NCBI GenBank assembly: GCA_937995825.1
Contig: CALKJO010000016.1
Coordinates: 206,370 to 270,369 of the forward strand
Origin: an uncultured Anaerolineae bacterium
GTDB taxonomy: Bacteria > Chloroflexota > Anaerolineae > Aggregatilineales > Phototrophicaceae
DNA length: 64,000 nt
Direction: 5' to 3'
Below the pieces are notes generated by a model that worked only from the letters and a program-made list of their open reading frames with translations, was not told the origin of the DNA and made no database searches. A program made the position numbers and the translations under genes. Shown in pieces: positions 43,746-51,417 of this stretch (positions within the stretch are counted from its first letter, which is position 1; each line of letters begins with the position of its first letter).

Positions 43746-44297
43746 CTAAACATGCTGGGTTGGCGGCGGGAATTTCTCTCGGTAGAGATTTAGCCCGAAC
43801 TGAATGGCTTCTTTTGCCTCTTTTGCGCCTGTCCACCCTTGCGACTGGACGGTTGCCCCCTGAAGCTGCTTGTAGACCAAGAAGAAGTGCTCAACTTCTT
43901 TGGGGAAATGCTTCGGCAGGTCGCTGATGTCGTGATAATCCTCAAATTCGGGATCGGTCGCGGGGACAGCGAGGATTTTGTCATCATTGTGACCCTTGTC
44001 GATCATGCGCAGCATCCCCAGCGGACGCGCGATGATTACGCAGCCGGGAAACGTCGGCTCATTCATCATGACCAGCACATCGAGCGGGTCTTCATCCCCG
44101 TAATACGACTGCGGGATGAAGCCGTAGTCCCCGGGATAGTGAAGCGGGCTGTATAATACGCGGTCGAGCTTGATCACGCCCGCCGACTTGCTGTATTCAT
44201 ATTTATTTCGGCTGCCTTTGGGAACTTCGATCACGGCGTAGATTTCATCTGGCGGTTTCGGTCCCGCCGACAGGTTGTGCCATAGATGCAGGGTCAT
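43746..44297 (-). CDS. ppa: Inorganic pyrophosphatase (family I)
   Basis: 183 residues. The active-site signatures are all visible: VIEVPKGSRNKYEYSKSAGVIKLDRVLYSPLHYPGDYGFIPQSYYGDEDPLDVLVM, including the metal-binding DExDPLD block, and DKGHNDDKILAVPATDPEF later. It hydrolyses pyrophosphate from biosynthetic reactions in the cytoplasm. Single gene with its own terminator. Confidence 0.95.
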   Translation of the reverse strand: MTLHLWHNLSAGPKPPDEIYAVIEVPKGSRNKYEYSKSAGVIKLDRVLYSPLHYPGDYGFIPQSYYGDEDPLDVLVMMNEPTFPGCVIIARPLGMLRMIDKGHNDDKILAVPATDPEFEDYHDISDLPKHFPKEVEHFFLVYKQLQGATVQSQGWTGAKEAKEAIQFGLNLYREKFPPPTQHV

Positions 44298-44454
44298 GGA
44301 TGCGCCTCTCCGTCGTTAGTCTTCGTCAATTGTACTTCGCAGCCGGGAGACCTTCAATTTAACATTCAGCATAGCCTCATTAGTGCCGATTCACGGATAG
44401 TCGTGTTTTTGATTGCATAGATTATTGATTGAGATTCGCAGACATTAGCCATAA

Positions 44455-44534
44455 GCAGCTAAGGCAGCCCCCCTCTTTTGGGCAGCTTCTACCTAGCCAT
44501 TTTTCTAGGTCTAAGCCTGACTCGCGCGCAGGCT
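44455..44534. other. Structured gap upstream of the P-domain gene
   Basis: The 320-base gap 44298-44618 has no gene. Its right part can fold into a series of small hairpins. ACCTAG (44491-44496) pairs with CTAGGT (44505-44510), AGCCTG (44514-44519) pairs with CAGGCT (44529-44534), and a GCCC/GGGC pair lies upstream near 44466-44483. Matching to c-di-GMP, TPP, FMN, cobalamin and SAM riboswitch cores by eye was not convincing. Confidence 0.3.
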
Positions 44535-44618
44535 GTTTGCGCAATTTTACGTTTCGAATATGCTGAAAAACGAGCTGTACTTGCATTCTCTTAAACTTCT
44601 TCACAAAGCGAGGGAGCT

Positions 44619-47393
44619 ATGTTGACCGCAAGAGGGGGTTCTCATACCAGGCTGGGCATACTGCTCACCGCAGTCATGCTCGCCGTATTTCTGGGGGCGT
44701 CTTTACGCCCATCGCAGACCGCGCAGGCGCTGACTCACACGCAGACGGGGGACATCACGATCCCAAGCAGCGGCGCGGCAGACCCGTATCCATCCAGCGT
44801 GTTCGTCTAGGGCGAGCCGGGCTTGATCACCGACATTAACGTCAGGCTGGTTGGGCTGAGCCACACCTGGCCCGATGACCTCGACATCCTGTTGGAGCAT
44901 GAGCCGAGCGGCATCGCGGTGATGATCATGTCCGACGCCTGCGGCAGCACTGATCTGAACAGCGCGACCATCCTGTTTGACGACGAAGCGCCATATGGTC
45001 CTGTGCCGGACACCACCGGCTGTTCCAGTGTCGTGAATGCTTTCTCGCATCATCAGCCGACCAACTATGAGATAGGCGATGTGCTGCCCCCGTCTGCGCC
45101 GGCGTCTTATTCATCTGCGCTGTCCGCCTTTGATGGGCTGACCCCCAACGGCTTGTGGCGCTTGTGGGTCTACGATGATGTGTCTGGCTTCAGTGGTCTG
45201 CTGGATGAATGGCGGCTGGAGATCACGGCTGGCACATCGGCGATTGTCATCCCTGGCTCCACTACAGCTGCCGGGAACGCCAGCCCGTATCCGTACAACA
45301 TCAACATCAGCGGTCGGACGGGCTTGATCACCGATGTCAACGTCACCGTCAGCCGCCTGAGCCACACCCGGCCCGCTGACATCGACATGCTGCTGGTGTC
45401 GCCTGATGGCGACTCGGTCATCCTGATGGCGGACGCGTGCGGCAGCACTGACATCCGCTCGATCACGCTCACCTTCGACCAGTCGGCGGCGAACACGCTG
45501 CCCAACTCGAGCTGCTCCACGGGGACATTCAGACCGACCAGCGGGACGTTCAACGGCGGTGCGCCTGCTCCGGCGGGTCCGTATGGGACATCGCTCAATG
45601 ACTTCAACGGCGAGAACCCGAACGGGACGTGGCAGGTCTACATTTACGATGATAACGGCGGCGATACGGGCTTCATCATCGATGGAATCACGCTGACCAT
45701 CACGACCGGGGCATCCGCGATCACCATCCCATCCAGCGGGAACGCGACGCCGTATGCATACGACATCGTTGTCACCGGATTAGGCGGGGTAGTCGAAGAT
45801 GTCAATGTGACGGTCAGCGGCTTGACGCACTCGTTCCCCGAGGACATTGACATGCTGCTGGTCAGCCCGAACGGCATCCCGGTCATGCTGATGTCCGATG
45901 CCTGCGGCGGTAACCGCATCACCAACCGGACGTTCGTCTTCAACGATGAGACTATTGCGGTCGGTCCTGCCGGCAATCTGCCGACGAGCAACTGCACCGG
46001 AGGCACATTCCGCCCGACCAACTACAGCAACGATGAGGTGATGCCCGCGCCTGCGCCGGGTCTGCCGTATCACGACCGCCTGTCGATCTTCGACGGCATC
46101 AACCCCAACGGCACGTGGAGACTGTATGTGGTCGATGACTTTGCCGGCGATTCGGGCTTCATCACCAATGTCACGCTTTCCATCAGCACCACCCCCAGTC
46201 TGCCCAACATCGTCAATAACGGTGCGTTCAGCAGCGGTAAGACGAGCTGGAACGAGTTCGGCGATGGATCGGGCAGCGTGGTCAGCGGCATCTACCAGTT
46301 CCAGCGCACCGGCGCAAGCGCTTTCACCGTGTTCCAGAACACCACCACCAATTGGCCCATCGACCGTCCGTTCGAGCTGCGCTTCGACGCTGGCAACTCC
46401 GGCTCCGACAGCAAGCGGCTGACCGTGCTGATCTGGGATGCCGCGTTCGGACGCCAGCGCGCGTGTTCGTTCTGGCTCGCGCCCAACCAGCCGCTCACAA
46501 CCTACCAGATTCTGGGCGACTCGGCAGCAGCCTGGAACAGTGTGACGGTTCACTTCTACGCCAGCACGCAAAGCACCAACGGCTTCTACCTGCTGGACAA
46601 TGTCGTCCTGCGCAGCCGCCCCGACCTGCCGACCGACGCCACCACCACCGTGCTGGATACGCTTTGCATCGACCCCAAAGCGCCGGCGGTGCCGACAGGG
46701 GCTGACTCCGCCAACCTGCTCAACAACGCCGGCTTCGCGACGCTGCCCGGCGGGAATGCCAACGAGACCTGGGGCGCGTTTGGCAACATTGCAGTCAACC
46801 TGTTCAGCGGCTATCTGCGGATGCAGCAGACCGGAACGCCGGTCGGCTCGATTGTCCAGAACACCAATGTGCCGTTCCCGGCAAACAGCGTGATCGAGTT
46901 CCAGGTTGACTTGGGCAACAGCCATCCGAGCAACTGGCAGCGCGCCACCATCCTGCTGCACAATGAGAACTTCAACGGCTTGCAGTTCTGCACCTTCTGG
47001 CTCGCGCCGAATTCAGCCCTGCAAACCTACACGATGCGCACGTTTGCCAACTCGAACTGGAACGCCGACGGCATCAGCGTCTCGATCTATCCCTCGACCA
47101 ACTCGCAGTGGATTTTGGTCGATAACACCATCCTGCGCCGCCGCTACATCAAGGTGATCGGGACGGGCTGCTACGAACCCGGCTCGACTCAACCCGCAAT
47201 GGACGATCTGGCGTGGATGCAGGAACTCGAAGCGGCGCAGCAGATGCTGCCGGCGCTGCTGCCGACGCAGGTGCCGTATGCGCCGCCCGGCGCGCCGATG
47301 GAAATTCCGCTGCTCGTCGTCCCAGCGGACTACCAGCCGGAAGCCGAATCCAGCGCCGAAGGCTCGATCACCGAAGGCTCGGCGGGCGAATAA
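44619..47393 (+). CDS. Secreted protein with three P-domains, interrupted by an in-frame TAG
   Basis: One frame runs from ATG 44619 (GAGGGAG upstream) to 47393, but codon 64 (44808-44810) is TAG. The first 63 residues hold a signal peptide (RLGILLTAVMLAVFLGASL) and the start of a repeat. After the stop the repeat continues without a shift: GLITDINVRLVGLSHTWPDDLDILLE. Three repeats are homologous to the proprotein-convertase P-domain, at about residues 42-205, 207-365 and 367-525. Each has ITIPSSG..YPYxI, GLIxDVNVxVxxLSHxxPxDIDMLLVSP, MSDACG and NPNGTWxLYVxDD. In repeats two and three the stop position is Ser or Gly-adjacent Thr. Two carbohydrate-binding-like modules (starting SLPNIVNNGAFSSG and NLLNNAGFATLPGG) and a Pro/Glu tail follow. 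Confidence 0.75.
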
Positions 47394-47423
47394 CTGTCCG
47401 GTGAGTGTCATCGCTCCATTTTC

Positions 47424-47460
47424 GGCGGGCGCGGTCATGACCGCGCCCGCCCTTTGATTC
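47424..47460 (+). terminator. Terminator of the P-domain gene
   Basis: GGCGGGCGCGGTCA (47424-47437) is followed at once by its exact complement TGACCGCGCCCGCC (47438-47451), a 28-base perfect palindrome, then CTTTGATTCC. It lies 31 bases after the stop codon. Confidence 0.7.
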
Positions 47461-47508
47461 CTCTGCTACAATATCCCCACATTGAGATCGATATGTCGGA
47501 TATGCACA

Positions 47509-48435
47509 TTGAATATTCAAAATGCGCTCGGCAGCACGCCGCTCAGCCGGCGGCGCGCCCTTTGGGGATTGGCTTTGGTCGCGCCCAACGTCCTGGGGCT
47601 GATGATCTTCTTCGGTATTCCGGTTGGGATCGCCTTTTTCACCTCACTGCAAAACTGGAACGCGCTGCGTCCGCCGGAATTCGTCGGGTTGGCGAACTTT
47701 CAGCGCCTGTTCAGCGATCCGGCGTTCTATAACGCGCTCGGCAACACGCTGCGCCTGCTGATCATGGTCGTCCCCATCGGAATGGCGCTGGCGCTGGGCG
47801 TTGCGCTGCTGCTCAACCACCGTCTGCGCGGACGGAGCCTGTTTCGAACGCTCTACTTTCTGCCGGTTGTCACCTCCACGGTCGCGGCGTCCATCGTCTG
47901 GACGTGGATTTTTCAGCCGCGCTATGGGCTGGTCGGCGGCGCCTTTGCGTTTCTCGGCTGGCAGGACGTGAACTGGCTGACGCGCCCCGATCTGGTGCTG
48001 ATCCCCATCGGCGTGGTGGTGATCTGGCAGCGGCTTGGGTTTGACATGATCCTGTTTCTGGCAGGCTTGCAAGCGATCCCGCGTCCGCTGATCGAAGCCG
48101 CCATCATCGACGGCGCGACTTGGTGGCAGCGCTTTCGGCATGTGGTGCTGCCGCTGCTCTCACCGACGACCTTTCTGGTGCTGGTGCTGTCCACCATCAG
48201 CGCCTTTCAGATTTTCGATCAGGTCTACATCATGACGGCGCGCACCACGCGCGGCGGCGTCGGTGGCAGCGCCACCACGCTGACGTATATGCTTTATGAC
48301 CGCGCTTTTATTCAGTCTCAGTTTGGCTATTCCGCCGCCATCGCGCTGGTGCTGTTTGGGATCACGCTAGCCGTGACTGTGTTCAATTTGTCGCTTCAGC
48401 GACGATGGGTTTACTATGAGTCAGATGCAAGTTAG
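47509..48435 (+). CDS. Sugar ABC permease (UgpA/MalF type), orphan pair member
   Basis: About 308 residues and six membrane helices; LVAPNVLGLMIFFGIPVGIAFFTSLQNW at the start. The EAA block is AGLQAIPRPLIEAAIIDGATWWQRFRHVVLPLLSPTTFLVLVLSTISAFQIFDQVYIMT. TTG 47509 is used as start because no ATG precedes the similarity; another TTG lies at 47482 and neither has a strong ribosome site. Coupled to the next permease by a 20-base overlap. No ATPase or binding protein lies beside it. Confidence 0.8.
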   Translation: MNIQNALGSTPLSRRRALWGLALVAPNVLGLMIFFGIPVGIAFFTSLQNWNALRPPEFVGLANFQRLFSDPAFYNALGNTLRLLIMVVPIGMALALGVALLLNHRLRGRSLFRTLYFLPVVTSTVAASIVWTWIFQPRYGLVGGAFAFLGWQDVNWLTRPDLVLIPIGVVVIWQRLGFDMILFLAGLQAIPRPLIEAAIIDGATWWQRFRHVVLPLLSPTTFLVLVLSTISAFQIFDQVYIMTARTTRGGVGGSATTLTYMLYDRAFIQSQFGYSAAIALVLFGITLAVTVFNLSLQRRWVYYESDAS

Positions 48436-49303
48436 CCTTCAGCTTCGCGCCTCAACCGCTGTGCCGCATTATGATCGGCTGTCGATAGGCTTGCAGGCGC
48501 TCTTCTACGCCATCCTGATCGCCGGCGCGGTTGTCATGGTGCTGCCGTTTGTATGGATGGTCTCCACTGCCTGCAAGCCGCCGGCGGAGCTAGCGACGCT
48601 GCCGATCCGCTGGCTCCCCGAAAATCCGGTTTGTCTGGACAATCTGAATCAGCTTTACCGGACTTCGCCGCAGTTCAACAGCTATCTGCTCAATTCTGCC
48701 ATCGTCACTATCGGGCGCACGCTCGGTCAGTTGGTGACCTGTTCGCTCGCAGCGTATGGCTTCGCCCGCTTCAAATTCCCTGGGCGCGGGCTGCTGTTCA
48801 CGCTCTGTCTAGGCTTGCTGATGGTTCCTTTTCAGGCAATCCTGATCCCCGAATACCTGCTCATGCGCCAGTTGGGGTGGCTCAACACTTTCGCCGCGCT
48901 GATCATTCCGGGGACGTTCAGCGCGTTCGCCATGTTCCTGCTGCGGCAGGCATTCATGCAGATTCCGCTCGAACTGGAAGAGTCGGCGCAGCTCGACGGC
49001 GCCAATCCGCTGCAAACCCTCTGGCACATCGTCCTGCCGCTGTCGCGGGCGGCAGTGGCGGCGTTCGCCGTGATCACCGTGCAGGCAGCATGGAACGATT
49101 TCCTCTTTCCGCTGGTCGTCGCCAATGCTCCAGCGACGCGTGTCGTCACTATCGGCATCGCGCTCTTGCAGGGCGAGCGCTCAACTCCTTGGAATCTGCT
49201 GATGATGGGGTCGTTCATCGCCACGCTGCCGATGATGATCCTGTTCATCGTGCTTCAGCGCCAGTTCATCGAAGGCGTCGCCCTGTCTGGGATTCAACGC
49301 TGA
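48416..49303 (+). CDS. Sugar ABC permease (UgpE/MalG type), orphan pair member
   Basis: 295 residues, six membrane helices. MVSTACKPPAELATLPIRWLPENP is the usual first outer loop of MalG-type permeases. The EAA block is IPLELEESAQLDGANPLQTLWHIVLPLSRAAVAAFAVITVQAAWNDFLFPLV, and QRQFIEGVALSGIQR is the standard C-terminus. The paired permeases would need a binding protein and ATPase from elsewhere. They resemble, but are not identical to, the ugpA-ugpE pair at 39-40.6 kb. Confidence 0.82.
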   Translation: MSQMQVSLQLRASTAVPHYDRLSIGLQALFYAILIAGAVVMVLPFVWMVSTACKPPAELATLPIRWLPENPVCLDNLNQLYRTSPQFNSYLLNSAIVTIGRTLGQLVTCSLAAYGFARFKFPGRGLLFTLCLGLLMVPFQAILIPEYLLMRQLGWLNTFAALIIPGTFSAFAMFLLRQAFMQIPLELEESAQLDGANPLQTLWHIVLPLSRAAVAAFAVITVQAAWNDFLFPLVVANAPATRVVTIGIALLQGERSTPWNLLMMGSFIATLPMMILFIVLQRQFIEGVALSGIQR

Positions 49304-49381
49304 TGAGACCATGTTCATTCAGCGCTTATCTTCATGAGCGATGATCATGCCTGTAATAGGCTCACTACAGAGAGGAAGATC

Positions 49382-50518
49382 ATGCGTTGGTTAGTCGGAT
49401 TACTGCTCATGGCGCTGGCAACTGGGGTTTCTGCGCAGGACGGCGCGGAAATGCCGACTGTGAGCATGTTTCGCGGTGATGTTGAGCGGACGGGGCGCTT
49501 TATCTCGCCGCCGCTGCGCAGCGAGCCGCGCCGCCTCTGGCAGTTCGATCTGCCCCAGCCGAGCCGCACGACGACGGCGGTCGCTCATGGGCTGGTCTTT
49601 GCAGGCAGCGAAGCCGGCGCGCTGGTTGCGCTGGATGCAGCGACAGGCACGGAGGTCTGGAGCTTCCAGACGGGCAGTACCATCGTCTCGACGCCGTTTG
49701 TCGATGCGAATGGCGCGCTGTACTTCGGGTCAGCCGACCGGAGTGTCTATCGGCTGGATGCACGGACGGGCGAACTCGTCTGGTCGTTTCCGACCGGCGA
49801 TGAGGTCTTTAGCTCGCCGGTCGTGCAGAATGGCGTCGTCTATATCGGCAGCCGCGACGGGGTGCTGTACATGCTCGACAGCGAAAAGGGCGTGGTGATC
49901 CACAGCTACAGAGTCGGCGGGGAAATCTGGTCAAGCCCAGCGCTCGACGCCGAGCGCGTCTATGTTGGCTCACGCAATGGCAGGCTGGTGGCGGTCAACC
50001 GCGAGACGGGCGAGCTGGTCTGGCGCGCCAACCTGCGCGGCGGGATCGATGCGACCCCGGCGCTCGATCTGGAGACCGGACTGCTGTTCGTCGGCGATTA
50101 CGACGGCGATTTCCATGCGATCCGCATGGCGGACGGCGAGATCGTCTGGCAGACGAGGTTCGCGGACGCAGTCTATTCATCCGCCGCTGTCGGAGAAGAT
50201 ATGGTCATCGTCAACGACTTTTTGGGGACGCTGGTCGCCTATGAAAAAGAGACCGGTGAGGAACTCTGGAGCGCTGACATCGGTCGGATCGCCTATTCAT
50301 CGCCCTCGATCAGCGTCGATCCGGTCAGCGGCGATGAGACTGTCTACGCGCTCAGCGAGCAGGGCGGTCTGATGTATGCTTTCGATGGCACGACCGGCGC
50401 GGAACTCTGGCGCGTTCAGACGGGCGAAGCGGGCGACTGGCGCTCCTCGACGCCGGTGATCGTCAGCGGCGTGCTGTATATCGGCAGCAACACCGACGGC
50501 GTGATCGCCTTCGGCTGA
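49382..50518 (+). CDS. Secreted PQQ-like beta-propeller protein
   Basis: 378 residues. A signal peptide (MRWLVGLLLMALATGVSAQ) starts at ATG 49382 with AGAGAGGAAGA upstream. The mature part is a run of seven or eight blade repeats of the form GxLVALDAATGTEVWSFQTG, VYRLDARTGELVWSFPTG, LVAVNRETGELVWRANLRG, LVAYEKETGEELWSADIG and MYAFDGTTGAELWRVQTG. These are PQQ-enzyme/BamB-like repeats without a recognisable quinone-binding active site. Probable outer-surface scaffolding or binding role; no partner is evident. Confidence 0.78.
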   Translation: MRWLVGLLLMALATGVSAQDGAEMPTVSMFRGDVERTGRFISPPLRSEPRRLWQFDLPQPSRTTTAVAHGLVFAGSEAGALVALDAATGTEVWSFQTGSTIVSTPFVDANGALYFGSADRSVYRLDARTGELVWSFPTGDEVFSSPVVQNGVVYIGSRDGVLYMLDSEKGVVIHSYRVGGEIWSSPALDAERVYVGSRNGRLVAVNRETGELVWRANLRGGIDATPALDLETGLLFVGDYDGDFHAIRMADGEIVWQTRFADAVYSSAAVGEDMVIVNDFLGTLVAYEKETGEELWSADIGRIAYSSPSISVDPVSGDETVYALSEQGGLMYAFDGTTGAELWRVQTGEAGDWRSSTPVIVSGVLYIGSNTDGVIAFG

Positions 50519-50538
50519 TCGACACAGGGAAGGCATTG

Positions 50539-51282
50539 GTGCAGACAGAACGGCGTTCGTTACTTGCGAGGCTGGGGGCGGTGGAGAGCGCGCCGCCCTG
50601 GTCGCTGACGGCGACCGCCGTCAGCATTGCGGCGGCGGTGGTCGCCATGTTCGCCGGGACATTCGTTGGGCTGGCATGGTTTGACACTGCCCCGCACGCG
50701 GCGGTCGCGGGCTGGGCGGTCGGCGGGATCATGGGCGCGCTGCTGGTTTATCAGACGCGGCGCACTCATCTCAACGCGCTGAAGCTCAGCGCCAGCCGAA
50801 CGCCGATCCTGTTCGTCATGTTCATCGCGCTGGGAGTCGCGCTGCTGTTGGATGTGATCGGGCTGGCGGTCACGGGTGTCTTTTCGCCGTCACCGGAGCT
50901 GCTGATCCTGTCTGCTGGCGGGACGATCAGCGCGGCGGGCTGGATTTTCGCCATCTTGCTGATGGTGATCGCGCAGCCGGCGGTTGAGGAGCTGGTCTTT
51001 CGCGCAGTCGCGCTGCCATCCCTGCGCCATGCCCTTGGCGGCTGGGGCGGGATGATTGTCTGCGCCGCGCTCAGCGCCGGCTTCCACCTGCTGATCTACC
51101 CGCCTAACTACGCGCCCGCCGTCGGATCGATTACGCCGATTTGGTACGGCGCGCTGCTGCCATTTCTCGATGCGCTGGCGCTGTGTATCATCCGTGTGCT
51201 GACAGGATCGACCCGTGCCGCGCTGGCTGCCCATGCGATCTTTGGGCTGTTCGCGGTGATCAAGCTGCTGTTGATACGATGA
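50539..51282 (+). CDS. CPBP-family intramembrane protease-like protein
   Basis: 247 residues with about six to seven membrane helices. The CPBP (CAAX/Abi) motif 1 is AQPAVEELVFRAVALPSLRHALG, and motif 2 is LSAGFHLLIYPP. Motif 3 (HxxxD/N) is likely AAHAIFGLFAVI near the end. GTG 50539 was taken as start because GGGAAGG is five bases away; TTG 50536 adds one residue. Members cleave prenylated or bacteriocin-related proteins; the substrate is unknown. Followed by a 37-residue peptide gene. Confidence 0.75.
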   Translation: MQTERRSLLARLGAVESAPPWSLTATAVSIAAAVVAMFAGTFVGLAWFDTAPHAAVAGWAVGGIMGALLVYQTRRTHLNALKLSASRTPILFVMFIALGVALLLDVIGLAVTGVFSPSPELLILSAGGTISAAGWIFAILLMVIAQPAVEELVFRAVALPSLRHALGGWGGMIVCAALSAGFHLLIYPPNYAPAVGSITPIWYGALLPFLDALALCIIRVLTGSTRAALAAHAIFGLFAVIKLLLIR

Positions 51283-51295
51283 TCGGAGGCTAGCG

Positions 51296-51409
51296 ATGAG
51301 AAAACAGCGCGGGCGGCGTCCATCCGTCGTGTTTATCATTCTGTCGATCATCTTGATCGGGACGCTTATCCTCGGTCTTGCGGCAGTTCTATCAGCAGCC
51401 GCGCGCTGA
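51296..51409 (+). CDS. Small single-pass membrane peptide (37 residues)
   Basis: A short gene with a perfect GGAGG (51285-51289) six bases before ATG. The product has a basic head (MRKQRGRRPS), a hydrophobic helix (VVFIILSIILIGTLILGLAAVL) and the end SAAAR. It starts 14 bases after the CPBP protease stop. No family is recognised; as a small membrane protein it might assist or inhibit the adjacent protease, which is inference. Confidence 0.6.
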   Translation: MRKQRGRRPSVVFIILSIILIGTLILGLAAVLSAAAR

Positions 51410-51417
51410 CCCTACTT

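Noticed and set aside
44440-44545. Possible c-di-GMP riboswitch on the minus strand (GCGCAAACAGCC resembles GACGCAAAGCC)
   Set aside because: The first helix and tetraloop do not pair, the spacing is wrong, and the minus-strand gene downstream is pyrophosphatase.
44422-44604. Short minus-strand frame in the gap before the P-domain gene
   Set aside because: It has no ribosome site or recognisable features and overlaps the hairpin cluster.
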